DNA of 50,958 bases from a virus, in the IMG/VR virus record IMGVR_UViG_3300021963_000181, positions 1 to 50,958 of that record, one strand, 5' to 3'. This document shows positions 5,964 through 14,080 of this stretch, in pieces. Within the stretch, counting starts at the first letter, position 1. Every line of letters starts with the position of its first letter. A program made the translations under genes and the position numbers. The notes under the pieces were generated by a model. The model was not told where the DNA came from. It did no database searches and saw nothing but the letters and a program-made list of their open reading frames with translations.

Positions 5964-6664
5964 TTCTGCATACCTTCAACTGTGTAGGTATTAGCATGAC
6001 TGCATTGAACGCAATTAAAATGAACCTCGTGAGTCATCTTTGGAATTGTGTCAACAAAAGATCTTACCTTTTGCAACTGTTCATTTGTCATTGATTCAAT
6101 AAATTCTTCAATGTCTTTATGACTAACATCCTTTAAATCAATTCGTTCTTCACCCGTATGAATAGCTTTCATTACAGACATAATCATCTCAAACGTTTGC
6201 TCTGTAGCAGATGTAGAGTTAATCAGCTTCTTGTTTTTGACCATAGATCTAAAATGAGGATATGACATCTCAACGGTGATATTATCTGTTAGTTGCACCA
6301 TGAAATTTGTCTTGGGAATTGTAATCTCAATCGCTTGCAGATCTACTGCAACTTTGTTAGTGTGGTCACATTCCGAACACTTAACACCGATTTCACTTGT
6401 CTCACCAACAGACTTTGAACGAATCTTGATGAACATATATTCAATGTCAAAGGTTGTTAGACTATCTGGATCAATCTTCTCATCGACGCATGCAATGATT
6501 GTATCCAGCACAGCGTTCAATGCTTGACCAGCATCTTTTGTCTCCATAGCAAGCAAGAGGATCTTTTCCTCTTTTACAAGATATGGACGAAATTTGATTG
6601 CTTTGTTAGTAGACGGAATAACCAAATCATATTTTGGAGTATTATTTAACTTAGGTAGTGCCAT
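5954..6664 (-). CDS. gp26: gp26-like baseplate hub / tail assembly chaperone
   Basis: A 236-residue protein of the T4_baseplate (gp26) family. Residues 1-80 match the family's opening (KYDLVIPSTNKAIKFRPYLV, EEKILLLAM). Two CxxC pairs, C96/C99 (VKCSECDH) and C218/C221 (FNCVQCSH), suggest a bipartite zinc ribbon. In T4, gp26 is classed as a hub assembly factor. Here, the layout with a -1 frame extension followed by the tape measure indicates that it is the G component of a G/GT chaperone pair. The 0 frame ends NFF-stop exactly at the slippery T8 tract. AAGGA upstream supports the start. Confidence 0.85.
   Translation of the reverse strand: MALPKLNNTPKYDLVIPSTNKAIKFRPYLVKEEKILLLAMETKDAGQALNAVLDTIIACVDEKIDPDSLTTFDIEYMFIKIRSKSVGETSEIGVKCSECDHTNKVAVDLQAIEITIPKTNFMVQLTDNITVEMSYPHFRSMVKNKKLINSTSATEQTFEMIMSVMKAIHTGEERIDLKDVSHKDIEEFIESMTNEQLQKVRSFVDTIPKMTHEVHFNCVQCSHANTYTVEGMQNFF
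5957..5963 (-). promoter_or_regulatory. Candidate -1 ribosomal frameshift site T_TTT_TTT
   Basis: In the gene 26 frame the mRNA reads AAT TTT TTT TAA. The heptamer T_TTT_TTT allows perfect re-pairing of both tRNAs one base back and continuation as TTA ATA TGT into the gp51-like frame. The stop codon immediately after the site should promote slippage. No strong downstream hairpin is evident by eye. Confidence 0.7.
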
Positions 6665-6684
6665 TCACTTCATCCTTATTAATT

Positions 6685-7248
6685 TCAAACTACTTTCCAT
6701 TTGCGATATGATAGCTGAACAAGTAATTCAACAGTCGCATTTTCAGTAGCATCAGACAATTCAATTGCGGTAACGGTTGTGGGAAATGCTTCGTAAAGCT
6801 CGCAGGTATATACAATCTTATCAGCACTTACTAGATCAATATCAATAAAATTGTTGTTAAACAAAGGTAATCCAATTCCCTTTTTTAACTGGTGGATCTT
6901 TACAGTTTTAGCATACTCGTTCGTATATCCTATTTCGTGAGTATCTGGATCAATTGCAAGAGCTTGCCAATCTTCAAAATACTGCCGCACCTTGTAGTCG
7001 TTTGGTACATGGAAAGACATACTAACATCTTCTGTAGCTACACTGTAGGCGACTTTCTGATCAACTGCACCAATCGAGCGTGTGTTGGTAATTACTTGAC
7101 GACCTGGAAGATTTGTAGCTTTGCAAAGCAAATTTAATGTACGAGTTGACAAACCATTAATTGAAGGTAACTCGACTCTATAGAGGTTTGGCGAAGCCAT
7201 ACCACCACTTTGAGAGATTAGACTCTTTAGATCTTCAATACTGGCCAT
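6685..7248 (-). CDS. Tail tube-fold protein, gp54/gp19-like
   Basis: A 187-residue protein with the architecture of the T4 gp19 tube family: an N-terminal helix (SIEDLKSLISQSGG), PNLYRVELP opening the barrel, LCKATNLPGRQVITNTRSIG, VSMSFHVPNDYKVRQYFEDW, and a closing strand VELLVQLSYRKWKVV. The true major tube protein lies at 47189, so this is a second copy. By its place among hub/baseplate genes it is probably the tube initiator (gp54 role) or an inner hub ring, although T4 gp54 has 320 residues and an extra domain. It starts on a TAATG overlap with the upstream gene. Confidence 0.7.
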   Translation of the reverse strand: MASIEDLKSLISQSGGMASPNLYRVELPSINGLSTRTLNLLCKATNLPGRQVITNTRSIGAVDQKVAYSVATEDVSMSFHVPNDYKVRQYFEDWQALAIDPDTHEIGYTNEYAKTVKIHQLKKGIGLPLFNNNFIDIDLVSADKIVYTCELYEAFPTTVTAIELSDATENATVELLVQLSYRKWKVV

Positions 7249-7844
7249 TAGATCATATTCCTCGAATCAGCATACACTTTATTAATGTTGTATTTTTTAC
7301 CTTGTGAGTTGAAATCGGCAGTTGGAAGAAACACCGCAATTTCCCACTCAGGAGCTTGAACCATTGCAAAACGACTTCTAACATGATCTGTTAAATAGTG
7401 TTTAATACATGGTTTAAAATACTTCATCTTTGCAGCACGCTGCAGCGCATTGTACGTTAGTTTAAACTTTGTTGTTTCATCATAACGCTTATTGTTTGTA
7501 ACGTCTAAAAGAGCGTCTAGAAACTTCGCTCTTAGTACTGGCGGGAGGTAGTGCAGGTTCAACCCTAAGAACCCTCCAGCGGCAGGCTTAAGCACGATAA
7601 CAAGCGGGAAAGAGTCGTAGTACGGTAGTGTCTCTTTATGCTTTGGATCGTAGAAGAACATATACATCGAACCCATCACTTGACGGTTCTTCAAGGTGAC
7701 TGGTTCCTCTTTCATCAGTTGACTTCTACTGATATTCTTCATTGCACTCATTTTGTCACGGAACCAATCGCGAGACTGTGCAGTCCGCGGTGTAATTCCA
7801 GCTCTAAAGGCTTCATATTCGAGGGTGTGAAATAAATTACTCAT
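7248..7844 (-). CDS. Conserved virion-region protein of unknown function
   Basis: A 198-residue protein. I recall its pattern (TLEYEAFRAGITPRT, FYDPKHKETLPYYDSFPLVI, GFLGLNLHYLPPVLRAKFLD) from many large myophages, where it is usually left unnamed, but I cannot give it a T4 number. It is basic with conserved Trp/Pro/Tyr, no membrane segment and no clear catalytic motif. Its place between gp4 and the tube-fold gene suggests a tail or head completion role; in T4 the neighbours of 4 are 2 and 53. It has no ribosome site, and a late-promoter-like CATAAATA lies only 6 bases before the ATG. Confidence 0.75.
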   Translation of the reverse strand: MSNLFHTLEYEAFRAGITPRTAQSRDWFRDKMSAMKNISRSQLMKEEPVTLKNRQVMGSMYMFFYDPKHKETLPYYDSFPLVIVLKPAAGGFLGLNLHYLPPVLRAKFLDALLDVTNNKRYDETTKFKLTYNALQRAAKMKYFKPCIKHYLTDHVRSRFAMVQAPEWEIAVFLPTADFNSQGKKYNINKVYADSRNMI

Positions 7845-7849
7845 GTGCT

Positions 7850-7857
7850 TATTTATG
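7850..7857 (-). promoter_or_regulatory. Late-promoter-like CATAAATA
   Basis: The minus strand reads CATAAATA, one mismatch from TATAAATA, 5 bases before the ATG at 7844. If used, transcription would begin at or near the start codon. Confidence 0.4.
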
Positions 7858-7914
7858 TTGATTTTTCTAAAAACTTGGGTATAATAAATCTGCGGTTGTT
7901 AGCAGTCCGGCATA

Positions 7915-8388
7915 CTATTTCTTAGTTGGATATGGCTTTAGCGGTTTTAGAGGCTTGGGCATGATTCCCATCTGCTGTAGATGGTGTTCAGTCCATATCT
8001 CAAAGCGCCATCCTCGATCAGCAGCATATTCAGAAGCAGCCTTCCACTTACACTGATTCTTAACATACGTCACAGCTTCGGTGACATACTGTTTGGTTTT
8101 GCGTTTGCCTGTAGGTGCTTTGGTCTGTTTGTCGGGCTTTATCTCGATCAGAAAAGTGACGCCCTCATTTGTGACATATTTTAGATCCACAAAGTATCTA
8201 TGGTAGCTTTTATCAACATCAAAGAAGTATGGAATGACAACTTCCTCCGACGACCATTCTTTGATCTGTGAATTCATATCGAGCCACTTAAAGCAATAGC
8301 GTTCCCACATTGATCTGTAAATGACGTTTGATGCATCACCTTTATATTTGTGAGGATTGATAACAGTGTATCGTCCTTTATATGTCAT
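7915..8388 (-). CDS. gp4: gp4 head completion protein, PD-(D/E)XK nuclease fold
   Basis: A 157-residue protein close to T4 gp4 (150), the head completion protein required before tail joining. Matching segments are the N-terminal KYKGDASNVIYRSMWE, EWSSEEVVIPYFFDVDKSYH and RYFVDLKY. The nuclease-like core is E29, D68 and E82-x-K84 in FLIEIKPDKQTK, the TnsA-type arrangement. The Lys/Pro-rich C-terminus (KPLKPLKPYPTKK) is slightly extended. It opens the minus-strand group. Its ribosome site AAGG overlaps the plus-strand late promoter of the opposite operon. Confidence 0.9.
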   Translation of the reverse strand: MTYKGRYTVINPHKYKGDASNVIYRSMWERYCFKWLDMNSQIKEWSSEEVVIPYFFDVDKSYHRYFVDLKYVTNEGVTFLIEIKPDKQTKAPTGKRKTKQYVTEAVTYVKNQCKWKAASEYAADRGWRFEIWTEHHLQQMGIMPKPLKPLKPYPTKK

Positions 8389-8398
8389 CGAAAAACCT

Positions 8399-8406
8399 TA
8401 TAAATA
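8399..8406 (+). promoter_or_regulatory. Late promoter TATAAATA for the gp48-gp53-gp27-gp5 operon
   Basis: An exact match to the T4 late box recognised by gp55/gp33-modified polymerase, 34 bases before gene 48. It is in the gap between divergent gp4 and gp48. Confidence 0.75.
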
Positions 8407-8422
8407 TCTGCAAATGCAACTG

Positions 8423-8430
8423 TATTTATT
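8423..8430 (-). promoter_or_regulatory. Late-promoter-like AATAAATA for the gp4 group
   Basis: The minus strand reads AATAAATA, one mismatch from the late box, 35 bases before gp4. Its transcript would cross the plus-strand late box at 8399, so the two promoters interlock. Confidence 0.5.
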
Positions 8431-8439
8431 AGGCGAACA

Positions 8440-9384
8440 ATGGCCGGTTATTACCAATTTCCCATAGAACATCAAGACGACTTCCTAGGAACAATATCCT
8501 TCGAAGCAATGGTTGAGCCTCCAATTGAAGTGACATTGTTTGGAGGAGCGGGTGCTGGTGCTAGCACAAACATTCAAACTTTTGCAGATCGTGGTGCGGT
8601 CAGTACAATTGACTATGACGTCCAATCGCAACTGTTTGGTATACCAAGAACACCAATTAGCCCTGGAATAAATGGTGTGACAAGTGATGGAAAGGTTACG
8701 TTATTCTTACCGAAGGCTTTGAGTATCCAAGATGGTGTGATGTACGATAACAACGTTAGTTTGGGTCAGATAGGCGCTGCGGCGGCGGGCTTAGTTAAAA
8801 ACGGTGCTAGCATTGCTGGTGCCACTACCGAATCGGTTAAGGGAAGCATCCAATCTTTCATTGATGGCCTGACAAATGGAGGAGGTGGAGACCTTGCTCG
8901 CCTTGCGGCTGTTCGCATTGGAGATAATGTTAACGCAATTAGTCCAGAGTTTAACAATGCTGTAAAATCTGTTGCTCAGGTAGTACCAAACCCAAATACA
9001 AGAACGTTGTTTAGAGGCGTTGCAATGCGTGGGTTTATGTTCGAGTTTTCACTAATTGCTAATAGTATTCGAGAAGCGCAAGAAATTACCAACATAATCA
9101 AATTCTTCCGTACTCAATTATATCCAGAGGATATTGGTGGCACAGCTTCGACTCAGGGCGTGCTGGGTTTAAAGTTTCCAAACAAATTTGAGATTAAAAC
9201 TAGATATCGCAATAAAGAACTTGGAATCCGTTTTCTACCTTGTTATTTAACAGGCTTTACAGCAGTGTATAATGATCAGGGTGGTGCAATGCATAAAGAT
9301 GGTAATTGGAATAGCGTCCAGATCCAACTATCATTTACTGAAACTCGAACACTTGTTAAACAAGATATTGAAGCAGGTTACTAA
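8440..9384 (+). CDS. gp48: gp48-like baseplate tail-tube cap
   Basis: A 314-residue protein. The N-terminus (YYQFPIEHQDDFLGTISFEA) and the C-terminal tube-like domain from ~190 on (FRGVAMRGFMFEFSLIANSI, IIKFFRTQLYPEDIGG, and the closing YLTGFTAVYNDQGGAMHKDG then VQIQLSFTETRTLVK) fit the gp48 family, the ring that joins hub to tube. A Gly/Ala-rich middle insert (~100-150) is predicted flexible. It is the first gene after the late promoter at 8399 and overlaps gp53 by TAATG. Confidence 0.8.
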   Translation: MAGYYQFPIEHQDDFLGTISFEAMVEPPIEVTLFGGAGAGASTNIQTFADRGAVSTIDYDVQSQLFGIPRTPISPGINGVTSDGKVTLFLPKALSIQDGVMYDNNVSLGQIGAAAAGLVKNGASIAGATTESVKGSIQSFIDGLTNGGGGDLARLAAVRIGDNVNAISPEFNNAVKSVAQVVPNPNTRTLFRGVAMRGFMFEFSLIANSIREAQEITNIIKFFRTQLYPEDIGGTASTQGVLGLKFPNKFEIKTRYRNKELGIRFLPCYLTGFTAVYNDQGGAMHKDGNWNSVQIQLSFTETRTLVKQDIEAGY

Positions 9385-10106
9385 TGTCAAGATACTTTGC
9401 ACCATTTCCACTATTACAATACAGCTTTGGTACAAACGAAGATCCTGTTCTATTTCAGAACATTTCAACGTATATTGATCTTGTTGATCAAATAAAAGAT
9501 GACATATCATACTACCAAACAATGCAAATTGAAGAATATGAACGTCCTGATACACTATCGTATAAGCTATATGGTACTACAGATTACTATTGGACGTTCT
9601 ATTTGCTAAATGATGGCATTCGTGAGGGTGGTTGGCCACTATCTGGAGCTGATCTACAGGCTAAAGCATTAATAGATTATCCCAATAGAGTAATTACGAC
9701 CAGAGATGATATATCTGCAATATTTCTTCCTAATGAAACAGTAATTGGTCTTGCATCAGGATCAACTGGCAAGATATTGAAAAGATATCTTGATCTAGGT
9801 CAGATAGTAATTAATTCACCTGATAATTTTGGGGTTAATGAACTGATTCGAACATCTACTGATGAAATTACAACTGTCTCTGTATACAGAGAAACAGCTC
9901 AATACAACAGCGTACATCATTATGAAAACGCAAACGGTGAGTGGGTCGATATTAATCCATTTACACAAAACGTATCAGGATTAACACCAATAACATATTT
10001 GGATAGAATGATTACTCGCAACGATCAGTTAAAAACAATCAAGGTGTTGAATAAGAGAGTTGCTCCTCAAATCGCAGCTGGCTTCAAGAAGGCATTGTTA
10101 AGTTAA
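9384..10106 (+). CDS. gp53: gp53 baseplate wedge subunit
   Basis: A 240-residue protein. The N-terminal signature PFPLLQYSF followed by ISTYIDLVDQIKDDISYYQT, and YERPDTLSYKLYGTTDYYWT then FYLLNDGIREGGWPL, are the gp53 wedge pattern (the latter resembling the YG-xx-xWW-ixx-N element also seen in LysM-linked wedge proteins). It is longer than T4 gp53 (196). The protein links neighbouring wedges around the hub. The start is set by the TAATG overlap with gp48. Confidence 0.85.
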   Translation: MSRYFAPFPLLQYSFGTNEDPVLFQNISTYIDLVDQIKDDISYYQTMQIEEYERPDTLSYKLYGTTDYYWTFYLLNDGIREGGWPLSGADLQAKALIDYPNRVITTRDDISAIFLPNETVIGLASGSTGKILKRYLDLGQIVINSPDNFGVNELIRTSTDEITTVSVYRETAQYNSVHHYENANGEWVDINPFTQNVSGLTPITYLDRMITRNDQLKTIKVLNKRVAPQIAAGFKKALLS

Positions 10107-10107
10107 T

Positions 10108-11475
10108 ATGCAATCAGCAAAGCATTATATTATAGAACAAGCTGTAATTACTGCAGATCGCTCTGCAGGATTTACATTAGACATATCTGCAGCTATTGTA
10201 GAATTAAACATATTTGAAAATATAGAAATGCCTTATCTAACGGGCATTGTTCTAATAAATGATGAGTTCGACTTATTAAACAGAATCAGTTTTGTAGGAA
10301 CAGAGCGCTTAGAGATAAAAATTGCGCAACCAAACAATCCCAACACAATAACTAAAAAGTTTGTAGTTGAGCTAATTGAGCGATCAGAAAAAGTAAATGA
10401 TCAACAAGAAATGTTGATGATTCGCATTATCGAAGAGCACGCTTATAATAGTGATTTAATTAGATTTAGTAAAGCATTCACTGGTAAGCCTGAGAAGATT
10501 ATTGAGAAAATCCTATCAGACCAATTAAAGATAACTCTAGCTAATAAATCGGTAGAGTCTGCTCAGCCAAGTCTAATGAAAGTTGTTGTTCCGTATATGA
10601 CTCCACTACAATCGTGTGAGTGGATGAGAGCCCGCGCTTCTACAATTAATGGATCACCATATTTTCTATACTCAGCACTCAATGAGAAGAATTTAGTACT
10701 CAGTGATTTAGATAGTATATTGTCGACTGGTACTTGGAATGGTAACATTGACCGTCCATTCACATACTCACAAAAGAACTCGAGCTTTGTCGATGAGTCA
10801 AATGTTGAAAGACAATCATTTGCCATAGAATCATACACATATGGAAACACCGAAAATACTCTTGCGTTGGCACGCCAAGGAATATTTGGTGCTCAATATT
10901 ACTTTACAGATTTATCCTCTGGAATAACAGAGCAACAACACTTTGATATAACAAATGTTGTAGAAAAGATGAACCACACTGGTGTACTAGCTGGTGGAAA
11001 GACTCTTGCTATTGATGTCGACTATGTAGTTAATAATCAACAGATTAATAAAATTAATTCAGCTCACGTTCACCAAATTATCAGTAATGGATCTTATCCA
11101 GACTATTCCAATTACTATGAAGAAGGCGGCGATGCAATTGCTAAATATATGTTAAATGCTTCTAATGTTGCACTTAGATACTTGCTATTTAAAAACTCAA
11201 TACAATTTAAAGTGCCAGGATTTAACTTCTTAACTGGAACAAATAGATCTATTGGTAAGATGGTAGAAGTTAATATATTCAATAGTGATATGACATTACA
11301 GACTCGTCCAGGCGTTTCAATGGAAGAAATGAAAGATAAAAAGAAATCTGGCGATTATCTAATATATGCTGTACGTCATGTATTTTCAGTTGGCAAACAC
11401 GACATTATGGTTGATGCAGTAAAATTAACAACTGATCGTGGTGCCGATGGTGGCAGATATCAGAGAGGCGTATAA
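10108..11475 (+). CDS. gp27: gp27-like baseplate hub protein
   Basis: A 455-residue protein by position and pattern equivalent to T4 gp27 (391), whose trimer forms the torus carrying the gp5 spike. The N-terminal domain (LDISAAIVELNIFENIEMPY, GTERLEIKI) and the second tube-like domain (FLTGTNRSIGKMVEVNIFN ... DYLIYAVRHVFSVGKHDIMV) follow the hub pattern of a barrel pair with an inserted domain. It is flanked by gp53 and gp5 in a run of one-base gaps or overlaps. Base composition appears AT-richer than in the neck/terminase genes. Confidence 0.85.
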   Translation: MQSAKHYIIEQAVITADRSAGFTLDISAAIVELNIFENIEMPYLTGIVLINDEFDLLNRISFVGTERLEIKIAQPNNPNTITKKFVVELIERSEKVNDQQEMLMIRIIEEHAYNSDLIRFSKAFTGKPEKIIEKILSDQLKITLANKSVESAQPSLMKVVVPYMTPLQSCEWMRARASTINGSPYFLYSALNEKNLVLSDLDSILSTGTWNGNIDRPFTYSQKNSSFVDESNVERQSFAIESYTYGNTENTLALARQGIFGAQYYFTDLSSGITEQQHFDITNVVEKMNHTGVLAGGKTLAIDVDYVVNNQQINKINSAHVHQIISNGSYPDYSNYYEEGGDAIAKYMLNASNVALRYLLFKNSIQFKVPGFNFLTGTNRSIGKMVEVNIFNSDMTLQTRPGVSMEEMKDKKKSGDYLIYAVRHVFSVGKHDIMVDAVKLTTDRGADGGRYQRGV

Positions 11476-12437
11476 TGTTTGGCATGTTTACTTCACAATA
11501 CTACGGTGATGTTACACGTTGGTTTGTTGGTGTTGTTGAGCAAGTTGGAGGCGATATCCCTCAGCTAGGTCGTGTAAGAGTTCGTATACACGGTATACAT
11601 GGCCCTGCAACAGAACTTCCGTTATCAGACCTTCCCTATGCTAGCGTGCTACTTCCTACAACAGAAGGGGGTGTATCTGGGATTGGAAGATCAACTGGCC
11701 TCGTGCAAGGCGCAACTGTATTTGGTATTTTCATGGATGGAACCAACTCACAGCTACCGTTAGTACTTGGGTCAATTCCAAAAATAGAAACACCGTCTGC
11801 TACTCAGTTATCAGGAATGAGAACTGGACTACCATATCAATCATCTGGTGTGCCATATGGTAATACAACCCCAACAATGAATGATTCGCTAATTGGTGTT
11901 CCACCTGGTGTTACATATAATCCTAACTCTAGCCAAAAGCAAAACATTCAAACTGCTTGGGATTACTTTATGTCCACAGGCAATTATAGTAAAGAGCAAG
12001 TTGCTGCTATGATTGGTAACTTCATGGTTGAAAGTAAAATGGATCCAGCAGTTCATTCAGGATTTACAACCGCTGGTGGCGGAACCGAGAATTCAATTGG
12101 TATAGCACAATGGTATTACTATGGTGCAACTGGTGGTCGTCAAACTGCCTTAAGAAACTTTGCAGCACAAAAAGGCAAAAACTGGGATGATTTATATGTT
12201 CAGCTAGCATTTGTTGATTATGAACTTGCAACGGTTCCTTATTTGGGCGGTGCTCAATTTAAAAGAACAACCAATATTACAGATGCAACACTTGTGTTTA
12301 TGCGTGCATATGAAAACCCTAAGAAGACTGGTGTGATTGGTCCTGACGGAGAAGAAATGAGACTAGGTCAAGATGAACGCCTTTCATATGCACAAAGCAT
12401 CTATCAAAACTTTGCTAGTGGTGGTGCAGGAGTATGA
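11475..12437 (+). CDS. gp5: gp5-like central spike: OB-fold plus tail lysozyme domain
   Basis: A 320-residue protein. Residues ~10-115 form the gp5/VgrG OB-fold (DVTRWFVGVVEQVGGDIPQL, RVRVRIHGIHGP, then GATVFGIFMDGTNSQLPLVL). Residues ~155-315 are a phage tail lysozyme domain (KQNIQTAWDYFMSTG, AAMIGNFMVESKMDPAVHSG, SIGIAQWYYY, YENPKK), with E186 as candidate catalytic acid. This is not the T4L fold found in T4 gp5. The triple beta-helix needle that in T4 is the C-terminus is missing here and is encoded separately at 14081. The start overlaps the gp27 stop (TAATG). It acts at the baseplate centre to breach peptidoglycan during infection. Confidence 0.88.
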   Translation: MFGMFTSQYYGDVTRWFVGVVEQVGGDIPQLGRVRVRIHGIHGPATELPLSDLPYASVLLPTTEGGVSGIGRSTGLVQGATVFGIFMDGTNSQLPLVLGSIPKIETPSATQLSGMRTGLPYQSSGVPYGNTTPTMNDSLIGVPPGVTYNPNSSQKQNIQTAWDYFMSTGNYSKEQVAAMIGNFMVESKMDPAVHSGFTTAGGGTENSIGIAQWYYYGATGGRQTALRNFAAQKGKNWDDLYVQLAFVDYELATVPYLGGAQFKRTTNITDATLVFMRAYENPKKTGVIGPDGEEMRLGQDERLSYAQSIYQNFASGGAGV

Positions 12438-12440
12438 TAA

Positions 12441-14069
12441 ATGCCAATTAACACAAGTGACCTTAACTACCAGCTAAAGAATTTAAATAATCAGCTTAGC
12501 TTTGATGAGATAAACTCTGCAGCCACTACCCTAACCGATCAGTTCAAAGCTGCATCCCATACACAGCTAGGTTTTAATGTTGGTGATGTTAAGGGTGGTA
12601 TAGAATCATTAGTTCAAAATGTAGACTATCCTTTGGGTGCAACGTCATCACCGTTACCTGCCGTATCTCGCGTAACAGCTAACGTCCCAAACGTAAAAAG
12701 TGATCTTGTACAAACAATTAGTGGATCTGATGCAACAAAATTAGGATCGATTGTAGAATCAACTGCACAATCTGGTATTCTTGATGAAATTATTACTGCA
12801 GGAACTGCTGAGGCAATTGCTACAGCATTTAAACAAGTGTTGGGTAAAACCACATCAGAAATTGAAGGTTGTCTATCATCTATTGCGCCAACAGATTTAA
12901 CAGTAAATGTTAGTACATCAGTTGATGATGTGTTGAGTGGAGCTTTTAAGAATCCATTTGCATCAGGTATTGGTAATATTGCCACAGCTTATACAGCTGC
13001 TGTTGGAGGATTAAATAGTACCAACTTAATTAAAAACGTTGTTGAGAATTTTACAAAACAGATTACAAATACCGTATTATCATCAATTAGTATTCCCGAC
13101 AGTATATTACAACTCGCGGTTGTTAATATTATGGATGGAGATGTTAATGCTGCTGTTGATAAATCAATTTTATTCTTACCAATTCCAAAAGATTTGACGG
13201 ATTTATCAATAAGAGTTGGTGTTGATATTAATAAGTCAAATGTAAACTCTTTAGTACAATCGTTGAATATTCTTGAGCAAGCTGGTGGTAGCTCTTCATC
13301 AATTCAAAGTGTTTTAAATAGTATTAGTAGCATTCAATCGTCATTCTCAGGTGTTTCGGGCGGAATTAGCAATACAGTCCAAACAGGAAACTCTGCTTTG
13401 GGCACACCATCGCCCGACCGTATAACTACAATTGGTAGTGCTTCCAGTGGAGGATCTGGTGCATATGATACAGATTTTTCATACATTGATTCGCTAGAAG
13501 AAATGACTGCTGACCTTCGAGCAGTAACTCGCCCTGTTTCAACAACAGTTGTTCATTGGACTGCTAACTACATTGACGATAATCATATTGACGCACAAGC
13601 AATTAAACAAATGCACATTGCGCGTGGCTGGTCAACTATTGGATATCACTACATTATTAAACGCGATGGGTCAATTCAAAGAGGTCGCAATCCAAACCAA
13701 ACGGGTGCTCATGCTAAGAGCAGTCACAATCCATACAGCATTGGTATTAGCTTTGTGGCTGGATATAACTGTCCCAATGGCACACGCAATCCAGAAGCGT
13801 CTGTTGGTCCAGATTCTATCAACGCTGCTCAATGGGCGGCACTCGATACATATCTAAAAGCATTCTACACTGTGTATCCAGGTGGAGAAGTTTGGGGCCA
13901 CCAAGATACCGACCCATGGAACAAGGTTGACCCTATGACTAATATGACAGCTTACGTCAAGAATAAATTTGGCAAAACTAATGTTAGTCCACAGCCATCT
14001 AGAACATATTCACTCGAAGAACTGGCTGCAAAGACGTTCGATCCAGTTCGCACTACACCAATTTCGTAA
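12441..14069 (+). CDS. Virion N-acetylmuramoyl-L-alanine amidase, baseplate-associated
   Basis: A 542-residue protein. The first ~350 residues are Ser/Asn/Val-rich with no recognised domain, apparently a structural region that anchors it in the baseplate. Residues ~365-515 are an Amidase_2 domain: H372 in VVHWTANY, GYHYIIKRDGSIQRGRNPNQ, GAHAKSSHNPYSIGISFVAG, and H487 with D497 in WGHQDTDPWNKVDP as the other probable zinc ligands. It lies between the two halves of the spike, so it is probably a particle-borne enzyme and not a lysis enzyme. It would cut the peptide link while the neighbouring lysozyme cuts glycan. Confidence 0.85.
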   Translation: MPINTSDLNYQLKNLNNQLSFDEINSAATTLTDQFKAASHTQLGFNVGDVKGGIESLVQNVDYPLGATSSPLPAVSRVTANVPNVKSDLVQTISGSDATKLGSIVESTAQSGILDEIITAGTAEAIATAFKQVLGKTTSEIEGCLSSIAPTDLTVNVSTSVDDVLSGAFKNPFASGIGNIATAYTAAVGGLNSTNLIKNVVENFTKQITNTVLSSISIPDSILQLAVVNIMDGDVNAAVDKSILFLPIPKDLTDLSIRVGVDINKSNVNSLVQSLNILEQAGGSSSSIQSVLNSISSIQSSFSGVSGGISNTVQTGNSALGTPSPDRITTIGSASSGGSGAYDTDFSYIDSLEEMTADLRAVTRPVSTTVVHWTANYIDDNHIDAQAIKQMHIARGWSTIGYHYIIKRDGSIQRGRNPNQTGAHAKSSHNPYSIGISFVAGYNCPNGTRNPEASVGPDSINAAQWAALDTYLKAFYTVYPGGEVWGHQDTDPWNKVDPMTNMTAYVKNKFGKTNVSPQPSRTYSLEELAAKTFDPVRTTPIS

Positions 14070-14080
14070 AGGTTACAACA

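Noticed and set aside
7886-7914. tRNA-like sequence in the gap before gp4's stop (minus-strand GACTGCTAACAACCGC)
   Set aside because: No acceptor, D or T arm could be built around it, and the presumed anticodon stem does not pair.
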